64,000 bases of DNA from Candidatus Enterococcus moelleringii (GTDB lineage: Bacteria; Bacillota; Bacilli; Lactobacillales; Enterococcaceae), in the NCBI RefSeq assembly GCF_017377575.1, contig NZ_JAFREM010000008.1, positions 1-64,000 of the forward strand, written 5' to 3'. The position numbers and the translations under genes are program-made. The notes beneath the pieces were generated by a model. It was given only the letters and a program-made list of their open reading frames with translations, was not told the DNA's origin and ran no database searches. Below, one piece after another: positions 1 through 9,802 of this stretch. Each line of letters opens with the position of its first letter. The first letter of the stretch is position 1.

Positions 1-17
1 GATAGATCTTTTACTAT

Positions 18-854
18 TTAAACGGAAACCTTTTTTACGGGTATTAGCACCTCAAAAACTTGATCCTCCGGTAACTCAGAAGTGGCTTCGTCCTGCCAAA
101 GCAGTTCCCAAATATCGCCATCTAAAACTAACTTATGCTCCTTCAAGTAACTCTGGAATCGATTATTGAAGGTGTTAATATGATGGATTTCATCCTTCAT
201 AAAACCTGAGACATAATAGCCGGCAGGGCGTGTAACGATTTTTTGTAATTGATATAAATGGAGGCGATCATCCGGAATTTTCACCAAGGCACGATAAGGT
301 GCTGTGTGAAAGTTTTCTTTATAAAAAGCAGCTCCATCCACTAGAAAGCCTATGGGGTAACCGCTAAAAAGATCTTTGCTGTCAACAGAAGAATAGAATC
401 GACCGTAAATTTGCACGGAATCCATCGTGTCGCCGCTTTCGATAATGTCTGAAATGACAAAGGATTCTGTTTCTCGATAGCTGTAGGTAATAGATTCTAG
501 ATCGAAGTCTTTTAAGGTTTCATAACGTTCTATGAAACTATCCAAGGAAGTGCGAATGTCTTTCAATTGTTCTATTTGCTGGTCAACTTTACTTCTCTGG
601 CGATAGAACTCCTGGAGAGCGTAGTCTACATTCCGATTTTTTAAAAAGACTTGAATTTCTTCTAAGGGCATTCCGATATTTTTTAACAGCAAAATGACAT
701 CTAGTTCAAAGTACTGATCAATTCCGTAATAGCGATAGCCGTTATCGCCCACCTTCACGGGTTTAAACAAGTCGATCTGATCATAATAGATTAAGGTTCG
801 ACGGCTAATACCGGCATATTGAGCCATTTCACTGATGGAGAGATATTTTTTCAT
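18..854 (-). CDS. MerR-family transcription regulator with effector-binding domain
   Basis: This 278-residue protein starts with a MerR winged helix (about residues 1-75, with the typical ISRRTLIYYDQIDLFKP segment), then a coiled-coil dimerisation helix (about 76-115) and a C-terminal GyrI/BmrR-like effector domain. Such proteins bind drugs or cationic compounds and twist a long-spacer promoter to activate efflux genes. The start is supported by an AGGAG ribosome binding site 7-8 bases upstream. It diverges from the two ABC exporter genes, and a MerR-type palindrome lies between them. The layout resembles the ChlR-EfrEF locus of E. faecalis, where ChlR mediates the chlorhexidine response. That link is inference from domain type and gene order, not from alignment. 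Confidence 0.88.
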   Translation of the reverse strand: MKKYLSISEMAQYAGISRRTLIYYDQIDLFKPVKVGDNGYRYYGIDQYFELDVILLLKNIGMPLEEIQVFLKNRNVDYALQEFYRQRSKVDQQIEQLKDIRTSLDSFIERYETLKDFDLESITYSYRETESFVISDIIESGDTMDSVQIYGRFYSSVDSKDLFSGYPIGFLVDGAAFYKENFHTAPYRALVKIPDDRLHLYQLQKIVTRPAGYYVSGFMKDEIHHINTFNNRFQSYLKEHKLVLDGDIWELLWQDEATSELPEDQVFEVLIPVKKVSV

Positions 855-873
855 AAGAATTTTCTCCTTTTGC

Positions 874-904
874 TTGACTGTAACGTTACGTTACAGTTTA
901 TTCT
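874..904 (+). promoter_or_regulatory. MerR-type promoter/operator for the ABC exporter operon
   Basis: A perfect 9-base inverted repeat, ACTGTAACG (877-885) and CGTTACAGT (889-897), lies between a TTGACT -35 (874-879) and a TATTCT -10 (899-904). The spacer is 19 bases, the over-long spacing that MerR activators correct by DNA distortion. The same palindrome sits just upstream of the divergent regulator gene, so autoregulation is likely. Confidence 0.85.
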
Positions 905-929
905 ACCATTTGAGAAGGAGGAATAGAAG

Positions 930-2672
930 ATGAAATTATTTAAAATCTTTTTCAAGGATTATCGCAAGATGTTCTTGGCAACCTTCATTTTAATGATCTT
1001 GCAAGCTGTTGGAACGTTAATGATTCCTTACTATGTTGCTGAAATTATTGATGAAGGTATTTTAATTCAGGATCAAGGAGCAATTTGGCGCAACGGCGGC
1101 TTTATGCTGGGTGTAGCCGTACTAACAGGGATTGTATCAATTATTGCCAGTTATTATTCAGCTATTTTAGCCGGTCGTTTCGGCTATTTTTTACGGAAAC
1201 GTTTAGTCGAAAAGACGCAAAGTTTGTCGCTAGCTGAAATGGAAGAGTTTGGTACTCCGACGCTGTTGGCACGTACAACTAGTGATATTACCAACATTCA
1301 GCAAATTTTGATGATGGTATTTCAAATGATTATTCCTGCTCCATTAATCTGTATTGCTTCTATTGTATTAACTGGGGCTATTTCGTGGCGGTTTGTTTGG
1401 ATTCCGACTCTATCTATCGTGTTGTTCTCGGTTGTGTCATTAGTCGTTATCAAAAAAGCTATTCCATTGGCTGATGTTATGCAGCAAAGAATGGATAAAA
1501 TGATGCAGGTTTTACGTGAGTTCTACACGGGTGTACGAGTGATTCGGGCTTTTGACAAGACAAAGTTTGAGAAGAAACGTACCGATAATACATTCAGTAC
1601 TTACGCAGATGTCATGATCCGTGTAAACAAGCTGTTTGCTGTCTTAAATCCGACTGTCAATTTGGTGATGGGGCTTGGGATGACGGCCGTGCTAGCTTTT
1701 GGTGGTGTCCTTGTTCTGCAAGGCAATGTGCCAATCGGTAGTTTGACTGCAATTAGTGAGTATACGATTTTGAGTTTATGGTTCTTAACGATGGCCGCAA
1801 TGGTTATCGTTATGATTCCTAAAGCTTTGGCCTCTTTGGAGCGTATCGGTGAAGTATTAAATAAAGAAGAGGAAATTGTCGATGGATCGAAGGAAAGCTT
1901 TGAAGCTGCGCCTGAAGGACCTATTGCTGTTTTTGATCATGTGGATTTTGCCTATAGCGGAGCAGAAGAATCTGTTTTATCAAATATCTCTTTTGACATC
2001 CCCAAAGGAATCACGGCCATAGTTGGTGGTACTGGTTCTGGTAAGAGCACAATCGCCAAGGCGATGCTGCGTTTCCGTGACACTTCAAAAGGTGAGATAC
2101 GTTTTCGAGGGGAACCTATTCGAAATGTTTCGCAAAATGCGCTGCGGGATCGGATTAGCTATGTTCCGCAAAAAGCCTTTTTATTTAGTGGGACGATTGA
2201 GGATAATTTCCTCTTCGGTAATCCTGAAGCAACTAGCGAAGAGATGCAAAATGTTGCTAAAATTGCTCAGGCCGAAGAGTTTATTAATGGTTTAGATGGT
2301 CAGTATCAAGCGACTGTTGCTCAAAAAGGGAATAATTTTTCTGGCGGGCAAAAGCAACGATTGAGTATTGCACGTGCTTTGATCAAACCAGCTGACTTGT
2401 ATTTCTTTGATGATAGTTTTTCGGCATTGGATTATCAAACCGATGCGAAATTGCGTCTGGCTTTGAAAAGCTATTTAAAAGATGCCGCGATTGTGATTGT
2501 GGCTCAGCGTCTTTCTACTATTAAGGATGCGGATCAAATTATTGTTTTAGAAGAAGGTAAAATTGTAGGTAAAGGGACCCATGAGGAACTGTTAGCTACC
2601 TGCAGTGTTTATCAAGAGTTTGCTAAATCTCAAGGGATGGAGGAGAAGAAGCATGAGCATGAAGCAAGTTGA
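930..2672 (+). CDS. ABC exporter half-transporter, subunit 1 (degenerate ATP site)
   Basis: A 580-residue fused membrane-ATPase protein of the multidrug ABC exporter type. Six membrane helices occupy about residues 15-300. The nucleotide-binding domain has Walker A GGTGSGKST (about 365-373) and a canonical FSGGQKQ signature (about 470). Walker B ends in FFDDS, so Asp replaces the catalytic Glu (about 495), and the switch His is Gln (VAQRLST, about 525). These losses mark the degenerate-site half of heterodimeric exporters such as TM287/288 or enterococcal EfrCD/EfrEF. AGAAGGAGGA precedes the ATG. The gene overlaps the next subunit by 20 bases, so the two are co-translated. The substrate is unknown; lipophilic cations or biocides are plausible from the linked MerR regulator. 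Confidence 0.9.
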   Translation: MKLFKIFFKDYRKMFLATFILMILQAVGTLMIPYYVAEIIDEGILIQDQGAIWRNGGFMLGVAVLTGIVSIIASYYSAILAGRFGYFLRKRLVEKTQSLSLAEMEEFGTPTLLARTTSDITNIQQILMMVFQMIIPAPLICIASIVLTGAISWRFVWIPTLSIVLFSVVSLVVIKKAIPLADVMQQRMDKMMQVLREFYTGVRVIRAFDKTKFEKKRTDNTFSTYADVMIRVNKLFAVLNPTVNLVMGLGMTAVLAFGGVLVLQGNVPIGSLTAISEYTILSLWFLTMAAMVIVMIPKALASLERIGEVLNKEEEIVDGSKESFEAAPEGPIAVFDHVDFAYSGAEESVLSNISFDIPKGITAIVGGTGSGKSTIAKAMLRFRDTSKGEIRFRGEPIRNVSQNALRDRISYVPQKAFLFSGTIEDNFLFGNPEATSEEMQNVAKIAQAEEFINGLDGQYQATVAQKGNNFSGGQKQRLSIARALIKPADLYFFDDSFSALDYQTDAKLRLALKSYLKDAAIVIVAQRLSTIKDADQIIVLEEGKIVGKGTHEELLATCSVYQEFAKSQGMEEKKHEHEAS

Positions 2673-4458
2673 TGAAACAATTGATACAGAAATGCCTAAA
2701 GACATGAAAAAAACCGGCTTAAGACTATTTAAACTGTTGGCAGAGCAAAAAAGCCGCTTTTTGATTATTATTACCTCTGCGATCTTTTTCGCCGCTCTAA
2801 TGGCAGTTACGCCGTTGATTTTGGGCTGGGGATTAGATGCTATCATCGCACTGTTCCAAAACAACCAATTTTCGTTGGAGGCGTTAGTCACTGCTCTAAC
2901 CTGGCCGGTTATCTTCTTGTTTTTAACCTGGATTGGAGTTTCGCTGTTTTCATTACTGCAAGAGTACACTATGGCTAGTGTGGCTGAAACGCTGACCTTG
3001 CGACTGCGAAAAACATTGACCGAAAAATTAAACCGTCTGCCGATGAACTTTTTTGATCAGTACAAGACCGGGGATATTTTAACTAGAGCAACGTTGGACT
3101 TGGATAAAGTCTCTGAAGTATTGCAAGTAGGCTTGATGCAGTTAATCTCAGCAGTCCTCTCAATTGTGATTGGTTTAGGTCTAATGATCTATTTGAGTCC
3201 ATTGCTAACTATCGGGATTGTCGTCATTCTTTTGATTAGTTTGTTCTTGACCAATTACTTAGCTAATAAAAACCAAGAATATTTCTCTGAGAACCAGGTG
3301 GCTCTTGGGGCTGTGGGAACTAAGGCAGAAGAAAATTATTCTGGCAACTTGGTAATTAAGGCTTACAATCGCCAAAAGGAAACGTTAGAAGAGTTGGATG
3401 AATTGAACGAAGCCCAGTTCCAAGCCTTTAAAAAAGCTCAATTTGTTAGCTTTGCTATTAATCCACTAATTCGTTTAATTAACCAGCTAGGATTTGTAAC
3501 CAGCGCGGTTGTCGGCGGGATTATGGTAATTAACGGTCAACTATCGATCGGGTTGGTGCAAGCTTATTTACAATATGTTAACCAGGTTTCTGAACCGATC
3601 ACACAAGTTTCTTATGTGATTAACAGCTTGCAAAGTGCCTTTGCTGCTTTGGAAAGAATATTCGAGATTCTAGACTTGGAAGAAGAAAGTGAAGAGCCGC
3701 TGACTTTATCTGTTCCTGAAAAAGTTCGCGGTGAGGTGGCCTTCAAGCATGTAGCTTTTGGCTATCAGCCGGAACATTTATTAATGGAGGATGTAAATTT
3801 CAAGGTTAAGCCGAAACAGACGGTAGCAATTGTTGGTCCAACTGGTGCCGGTAAAACGACAATGATCAACCTATTGATGCGCTTTTATGATCTGAATGGC
3901 GGACAAATTGAAATTGATGGCAAGAACGTCAAACATTTTTCGCGCGCAGCTATTCGCCGCAAGTTCGGAATGGTTCTGCAGGATACTTGGATGTTTGAAG
4001 GAACAGTAGCAGATAACATTGCTTATGGAAATCCTGAGGCTACTCGTCAGGAGGTCATACAAGCGGCTAAGGCGGCTCAATGTGATCACTTTATTCGTAC
4101 GTTGCCGAATGGGTACGATACGATTATATCGTCTGAGGATGGCCAAATTTCCCAAGGTCAGCAGCAGCTCTTAACAATTGCCCGAGCAATTTTAGCTGAT
4201 CCGCAGATCTTGATCTTAGATGAAGCAACTTCTAGTGTGGATACACGGACTGAGGAAATGATCCAGCAGGCAATGGACCGCTTAACTAGTGAACGAACCA
4301 GTTTTGTCATTGCTCACCGTTTGTCTACGATTAAAAACGCTGATTTAATTTTGGTTATGCAAAATGGCTCGATTATAGAGCAAGGGAGTCACCGAACCTT
4401 AATGGAAAAAGGCGACTTCTATGCCAATTTGTACAACAGCCAATTTGCCTCAGCATAA
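2653..4458 (+). CDS. ABC exporter half-transporter, subunit 2 (catalytic ATP site)
   Basis: The second half of the heterodimeric exporter, 601 residues from the ATG at 2653, which has AGGAG seven bases upstream; a longer reading from 2605 lacks a good ribosome site. Six membrane helices (about 45-330) precede the ATPase domain: Walker A GPTGAGKT (about 395), Walker B ILILDEATS with the catalytic Glu (about 523) and switch His in IAHRLST (about 555). Its signature is altered to ISQGQQQ (about 499) in place of LSGGQ. Together with subunit 1 this gives one consensus and one degenerate ATP site, as expected for an asymmetric heterodimer. A hairpin terminator follows directly. Confidence 0.9.
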   Translation: MSMKQVDETIDTEMPKDMKKTGLRLFKLLAEQKSRFLIIITSAIFFAALMAVTPLILGWGLDAIIALFQNNQFSLEALVTALTWPVIFLFLTWIGVSLFSLLQEYTMASVAETLTLRLRKTLTEKLNRLPMNFFDQYKTGDILTRATLDLDKVSEVLQVGLMQLISAVLSIVIGLGLMIYLSPLLTIGIVVILLISLFLTNYLANKNQEYFSENQVALGAVGTKAEENYSGNLVIKAYNRQKETLEELDELNEAQFQAFKKAQFVSFAINPLIRLINQLGFVTSAVVGGIMVINGQLSIGLVQAYLQYVNQVSEPITQVSYVINSLQSAFAALERIFEILDLEEESEEPLTLSVPEKVRGEVAFKHVAFGYQPEHLLMEDVNFKVKPKQTVAIVGPTGAGKTTMINLLMRFYDLNGGQIEIDGKNVKHFSRAAIRRKFGMVLQDTWMFEGTVADNIAYGNPEATRQEVIQAAKAAQCDHFIRTLPNGYDTIISSEDGQISQGQQQLLTIARAILADPQILILDEATSSVDTRTEEMIQQAMDRLTSERTSFVIAHRLSTIKNADLILVMQNGSIIEQGSHRTLMEKGDFYANLYNSQFASA

Positions 4459-4464
4459 TCGCAG

Positions 4465-4494
4465 AAAGCTCGACAAAAATGTCGGGCTTTTTTT
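4465..4494 (+). terminator. Rho-independent terminator of the ABC exporter operon
   Basis: A hairpin with arms AAGCTCGACA and TGTCGGGCTT (one wobble pair) is followed by a run of seven T residues, just after the stop of the second exporter gene. Confidence 0.85.
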
Positions 4495-4570
4495 GCTTGC
4501 AAAAAGGGAAAAAGTTTGTGAAAAACGTTTCATAATGAAAGTATTCAACGGGATTTTCTCGAGTATAAAA

Positions 4571-4585
4571 AATCTTCTGAAAACT
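4571..4585. promoter_or_regulatory. CodY-like box upstream of the ilv promoter
   Basis: AATCTTCTGAAAACT matches the CodY consensus AATTTTCWGAAAATT at 13 of 15 positions. It ends two bases before the -35 of the ilv promoter. CodY senses branched-chain amino acids and GTP and commonly represses ilv operons in Firmicutes, so function fits position. Binding is inferred. Confidence 0.65.
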
Positions 4586-4587
4586 CA

Positions 4588-4616
4588 TTGACTTTTAATT
4601 TTGTTCGCGTTATAGT
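4588..4616 (+). promoter_or_regulatory. Promoter of the ilv operon
   Basis: TTGACT (4588-4593) and TATAGT (4611-4616) are separated by 17 bases, a near-consensus vegetative promoter. Transcription would start near 4623, about 50 bases before the leader peptide and 230 bases before ilvD. Confidence 0.8.
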
Positions 4617-4671
4617 TAATGAAATTAATGAGAGAACCATTAGACTAGAATGAAGACAAGGAGCCGTTCAC

Positions 4672-4731
4672 ATGCGCAAGTATACTCAAATGAATCAAAT
4701 CGTCTTATTAATTATTGAGTACAGGACTTAG
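4672..4731 (+). CDS. ilv operon leader peptide (attenuation)
   Basis: A 19-residue open reading frame, MRKYTQMNQIVLLIIEYRT, with AAGGAG eight bases before its ATG. It carries six consecutive branched-chain codons, Ile-Val-Leu-Leu-Ile-Ile (4699-4716), directly upstream of alternative RNA hairpins and a terminator. This is the classic arrangement of a translation-coupled attenuator: ribosomes stalled on these codons when charged Ile, Val or Leu tRNA is scarce would prevent terminator formation. The peptide probably has no other function. No T-box motif was found in the region. Confidence 0.75.
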   Translation: MRKYTQMNQIVLLIIEYRT

Positions 4732-4830
4732 AACACCGGAGGAATGTTTATCCGAATGTTTGAGTCCTATTTGCGTTAAGGAATGGGATTCTTGCAAAAG
4801 CATCCCACTTTATTGTTGGGATGCTTTTTT
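4723..4830 (+). terminator. ilv attenuator: pause hairpin, alternative pairing and terminator
   Basis: The terminator stem pairs AAAAGCATCCCA (4796-4807) with TGGGATGCTTTT (4817-4828) and runs into six Ts just before ilvD. Upstream, AGGACT (4723-4728) can pair with AGTCCT (4763-4768), overlapping the end of the leader peptide. TGGGAT (about 4784-4789) can pair with ATCCCA (4802-4807), which would break the terminator. TTTGC (4770-4774) can also pair with GCAAA (4794-4798). These mutually exclusive pairings are read by eye; folding energies were not computed. Confidence 0.72.
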
Positions 4831-4853
4831 AAATGGAATGGGAGATGGAACGT

Positions 4854-6536
4854 ATGAGAAGTGATCAGATTAAAAAAGGAATCGATGCAGCACCCGCCCG
4901 GAGCTTGCTTTATGCGACGGGGCAAGTAAAAAATATTGAAGATATGAACAAACCGTTTATTGCGATTTGCAATTCGTACATTGATATAGTACCTGGACAC
5001 GTTCATTTGAGAGAATTAGCAGATGTAGCAAAGGAAGCGATTCGTGAAGCTGGCGGTATTCCTTTTGAATTTAATACGATTGGTGTCGACGACGGGATTG
5101 CTATGGGGCACATTGGGATGCGTTATTCCTTGCCCAGCCGTGAGTTGATCGCTGATTCAGCTGAAACTGTAATCAATGCTCACTGGTTTGATGGAGTTTT
5201 CTACATTCCAAATTGCGACAAGATCACACCTGGCATGATCATGGCAGCTATGCGGACCAATGTACCGGCAATTTTTTGCTCTGGTGGCCCGATGAAGGCG
5301 GGGATTGATCCAACTGGTCACCAAACGACATTATCTTCTATGTTTGAAGCAGTAGGCGCCTTTAAGGAAGGTCAAATGTCAGAAAAAGACTTTACCTTTA
5401 TGGAACAAAATGCTTGTCCAACTTGTGGATCATGTGCAGGGATGTTTACTGCTAACTCTATGAACTGTTTATTGGAAATGTTAGGACTGGCTCTTCCAGG
5501 AAACGGCACAATCTTGGCAGTATCTGACGAACGTCGAGAACTAGTTAAAAAGTCAGCAGTTCAATTGATGGACTTAGTGAAAAAGCAAATTAAACCACGA
5601 GATATCGTGACTAAAGAAGCCATTGACGATGCTTTTGCTTTAGACATGGCGATGGGTGGTTCAACAAATACAGTCTTGCATACATTGGCAATTGCTAATG
5701 AAGCAGAAATCGACTACAACCAAGAAGACATCAATGAAATTGCTAAGAGGGTTCCATACTTATCTAAAATAGCACCTTCATCAGCTTATTCAATGCATGA
5801 TGTACATGAAGCTGGCGGGGTTCCTGCAATTATTAATGAATTAGTTTCGATCGATGGAGCGATTCATCCCGATCGGATCACAGTTACAGGTAAGACCTTA
5901 CGCGAGAGTGTCAAAGACTGGACTATCAAAAATGAAGAAGTGATTCATCCGAAAGAGAATCCTTACAGCCCAGTTGGCGGCTTGTCTATTCTATACGGCA
6001 ACATTGCTCCTGAGGGCAGTGTCATTAAGGTCGGGGGTGTAGATCCAAGTATTAAAGTATTCAAGGGTAAAGCTATCTGTTTCAGCTCTCATGACGAAGC
6101 GGTTGAAGCAATTGATAACCATACGGTCGGCAAAGGACATGTAGTAGTTATTCGTTATGAAGGTCCTAAGGGCGGACCAGGGATGCCTGAAATGCTGGCT
6201 CCTACCTCAAGTATTGTTGGTCGCGGCTTAGGAAAAGATGTCGCTTTAATTACCGATGGTCGTTTCTCAGGTGCCACTCGTGGGATAGCAGTCGGACACG
6301 TTTCTCCTGAAGCAGCAGCGGGTGGTCCATTAGCTTTAGTACAAGATGGTGATACGATTACGATTGATTTAACCAACCGTACCTTAAATGCTGAAATTTC
6401 AGAAGAAGAAATGATGAAACGCAAAGATCAACTTGTGAAATTTGAACCAAAAGTGAAGAAAGGCTGGTTGGCCCGCTATTCTGCACTTGTAACTTCGGCA
6501 CACACCGGCGGTATTATGAAACTACCAGAAGATTAG
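4854..6536 (+). CDS. ilvD: Dihydroxy-acid dehydratase
   Basis: IlvD removes water from dihydroxy-isovalerate and dihydroxy-methylvalerate to give the keto acids of valine and isoleucine. The protein has the family's N-terminal [21 protein letters not shown] region and conserved cysteines at 121 (NCDK) and 188/191/194 (CPTCGSC) that hold the iron-sulphur cluster. Length, 560 residues, is normal. The ATG at 4854 is preferred because GGGAG lies nine bases upstream and homologues start MRSD; ATGs at 4833 and 4845 are in frame but worse. It is the first gene of ilvDBNCA, 12 bases before ilvB, and is controlled by the upstream attenuator. Confidence 0.95.
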   Translation: MRSDQIKKGIDAAPARSLLYATGQVKNIEDMNKPFIAICNSYIDIVPGHVHLRELADVAKEAIREAGGIPFEFNTIGVDDGIAMGHIGMRYSLPSRELIADSAETVINAHWFDGVFYIPNCDKITPGMIMAAMRTNVPAIFCSGGPMKAGIDPTGHQTTLSSMFEAVGAFKEGQMSEKDFTFMEQNACPTCGSCAGMFTANSMNCLLEMLGLALPGNGTILAVSDERRELVKKSAVQLMDLVKKQIKPRDIVTKEAIDDAFALDMAMGGSTNTVLHTLAIANEAEIDYNQEDINEIAKRVPYLSKIAPSSAYSMHDVHEAGGVPAIINELVSIDGAIHPDRITVTGKTLRESVKDWTIKNEEVIHPKENPYSPVGGLSILYGNIAPEGSVIKVGGVDPSIKVFKGKAICFSSHDEAVEAIDNHTVGKGHVVVIRYEGPKGGPGMPEMLAPTSSIVGRGLGKDVALITDGRFSGATRGIAVGHVSPEAAAGGPLALVQDGDTITIDLTNRTLNAEISEEEMMKRKDQLVKFEPKVKKGWLARYSALVTSAHTGGIMKLPED

Positions 6537-6547
6537 GAGGAATCGTT

Positions 6548-8257
6548 ATGGAAAAAGTAGAGACCAAAGCGCAGCAGCGGGAAAAGATGTCAGGGGCAAA
6601 ACTGCTCTTAGATTGTTTGCACAAACAAGGCGTAGAAATTATCTTCGGTTACCCTGGAGGATCTGTTCTGCCTTTATATGACGCACTTTATGATGAAACT
6701 ACGATTCCCAATATCCTGACTCGCCATGAGCAAGGAGCGGTTCACGCTGCAGAAGGCTACGCTAAAGCTACAGGAAAACCAGGCGTTGTTATTGTGACCA
6801 GTGGACCAGGAGCTACCAACGCTGTGACAGGAATTGCTGACGCAATGAGTGACTCGGTTCCGTTGATAGTAATTACCGGACAAGTAACGACACCAGGTAT
6901 TGGTAAAGATGCATTTCAGGAAGCAGATGTTCTAGGAATTACCTTACCAATCACTAAAAATAATTATCAGGTTCGCGATATTGAAGAGCTGCCGAAGATT
7001 GTGCATGAAGCTTTCCATATTGCCACAACTGGCCGCAAGGGTCCCGTGGTAATTGATTTGCCTAAGGATATGACTGTCCTGGAAGCTTATGCGGAATGTG
7101 ATAATGTAGTACACCTTGAAAGTTATCAGCCCAACACAGTCCCTTCAAAGATGCAGATTGAGCGGCTGATGAAGCAGTTTTCTAAAGCGAAAAAGCCAGT
7201 TATTCTAGCTGGTGGTGGAGTAGTAGCAGCTGATGGCAGCGAAGAATTTCGTGAGTTAATCGAGCGTTATCAAGTTCCAGTTGTTTCTAGTTTGCTTGGA
7301 TTGGGCGTCTTCCCTCATGAACATGAGCTGTTCTTGGGAATGGGAGGTATGCATGGCACGTTCGCGGCTAACATGGCAATGATGGAAACTGATTTTCTGC
7401 TTAGCATCGGATGCCGTTTTGACGATCGGATTGCTACCAATCCAGAAGCTTTTGCTAAAGATGCTGTAATTGCGCATATCGATATTGATCCAGTCGAAAT
7501 CGGGAAAATTATTCCGACAGACATTCCGATTGTGGGAGATGCTAAAATTGCTTTGCAGCAAATGCTGGACAAAAAAGTGGAAAAACCTGAATGCAGTGAG
7601 TGGCTAGCGCTTTGTGCTGAAAGAAAAGCAAAATATCCATTGCAATATACCGACAGTAATGAGACGATTAAACCACAGAAAGTTATTGAGATTGTCGCAG
7701 ATATTACGGAAGGCGAGTCATTTGTGGTTACGGATGTTGGTCAGCATCAAATGTGGGTGGCTCAATTTTATCCCTTCCGCTTCCCTAAACAACTAATCAC
7801 CAGCGGGGGACTAGGCACGATGGGTTATGGTATTCCGGCAGGGATTGGTGCTAAGTTTGGTGAGAAGGATCGTTCGGTAGTGGTTTTTGTGGGCGATGGT
7901 GGTTTCCAAATGACCAATCAGGAATTGGCTATTTTAAATATTTACAACTTGGACATTAAGTTTGTCTTGATGAACAATCATTCGCTAGGCATGGTTCGGC
8001 AGTGGCAAGAGCGCTTCTTCAATGAACGTCGCTCTCAATCTGTAATGGATGACCAACCGGACTTTATGAAACTGGCTGAAGCTTATGGGATATCAGGCAT
8101 GAAGATCTCTGAGCCTGGTAAGTTGGATGAACAACTGCGGGAAGCCTTCGCAACAGAAGGTCCGATGTTGATTGAAGTAATCGTGGACAATCGGGAACAG
8201 GTTCTGCCAATGATTCCGGCAGGCCAACCAAACGATCACATGTTGGGGGTGGAATAA
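6548..8257 (+). CDS. ilvB: Acetolactate synthase large subunit (biosynthetic)
   Basis: IlvB condenses two pyruvates, or pyruvate with 2-oxobutyrate, using thiamine diphosphate. The 569-residue protein has the N-terminal pyrimidine-binding domain with the catalytic Glu in TRHEQGAVHAAEGYA (about residue 60), a central FAD-binding-type domain and the C-terminal diphosphate motif GDGGFQMTNQEL (from about 449). AGGAGGAAT precedes the ATG. It lies directly before the regulatory subunit gene ilvN, one base apart, which marks it as the anabolic feedback-regulated enzyme and not the catabolic AlsS. Confidence 0.95.
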   Translation: MEKVETKAQQREKMSGAKLLLDCLHKQGVEIIFGYPGGSVLPLYDALYDETTIPNILTRHEQGAVHAAEGYAKATGKPGVVIVTSGPGATNAVTGIADAMSDSVPLIVITGQVTTPGIGKDAFQEADVLGITLPITKNNYQVRDIEELPKIVHEAFHIATTGRKGPVVIDLPKDMTVLEAYAECDNVVHLESYQPNTVPSKMQIERLMKQFSKAKKPVILAGGGVVAADGSEEFRELIERYQVPVVSSLLGLGVFPHEHELFLGMGGMHGTFAANMAMMETDFLLSIGCRFDDRIATNPEAFAKDAVIAHIDIDPVEIGKIIPTDIPIVGDAKIALQQMLDKKVEKPECSEWLALCAERKAKYPLQYTDSNETIKPQKVIEIVADITEGESFVVTDVGQHQMWVAQFYPFRFPKQLITSGGLGTMGYGIPAGIGAKFGEKDRSVVVFVGDGGFQMTNQELAILNIYNLDIKFVLMNNHSLGMVRQWQERFFNERRSQSVMDDQPDFMKLAEAYGISGMKISEPGKLDEQLREAFATEGPMLIEVIVDNREQVLPMIPAGQPNDHMLGVE

Positions 8258-8258
8258 G

Positions 8259-8735
8259 ATGCGCAGAATGATTACAGCTAAAGTGCACAACCAATCAGGA
8301 ACATTGAGTCGAATCACCAGTATCTTGAACCGCAGACAGGTAAACATTGAAAATATTTCAGTGGGAACCACTGAGGTGGAAGGCGTTTCACGTCTGACGA
8401 TGATGATCCAAGCCGATACTTTAGCGGAAGTAGAACAGGTAACTAAACAGCTGAACAAACAAATTGCGGTAGTGAAAGTTTCTGACATTACCGATGAACC
8501 CCATTTGGAACGTGAGCTGGCCTTAATTAAGGTGAATGCTCCAGCCCCAATTCGTTCAGAGATTCAAGCAATGATCGATCCGTTTCGGGCTGACATTGTT
8601 GATGTATCATTGAAATCAATCGTGGTGCAAGTAGCCGGATCAACTGACAAAGTGAACGCCTGCATTGATGTATTAAAACCCTATGGAATCAAACAAATGG
8701 CACGTACCGGTGTTACCGGATTTACCAGAGGTTAA
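8259..8735 (+). CDS. ilvN: Acetolactate synthase small (regulatory) subunit
   Basis: A 158-residue protein beginning with an ACT domain (about residues 3-75; the start MRRMITAKVHNQSGTLSRI is typical) followed by the C-terminal ALS-small domain. It binds valine and gives feedback inhibition of IlvB. Its ATG follows the ilvB stop by one base and its ribosome site lies inside the end of ilvB, so translation is coupled. Length is usual for the short Firmicute form. Confidence 0.95.
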   Translation: MRRMITAKVHNQSGTLSRITSILNRRQVNIENISVGTTEVEGVSRLTMMIQADTLAEVEQVTKQLNKQIAVVKVSDITDEPHLERELALIKVNAPAPIRSEIQAMIDPFRADIVDVSLKSIVVQVAGSTDKVNACIDVLKPYGIKQMARTGVTGFTRG

Positions 8736-9782
<1,047 letters not shown>

Positions 9783-9802
9783 TTAGATAGGGAGTGTGGA
9801 AG

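Noticed and set aside
4517-4530. cre-like sequence TGAAAAACGTTTCA upstream of the ilv promoter
   Set aside because: The spacing between the outer and inner parts does not fit the cre consensus, and only about 10 of 15 positions match when the central CG is aligned.
4459-4853. T-box riboswitch in the ilv leader
   Set aside because: No T-box consensus was found between the promoter and ilvD; the leader peptide and attenuator explain the region.
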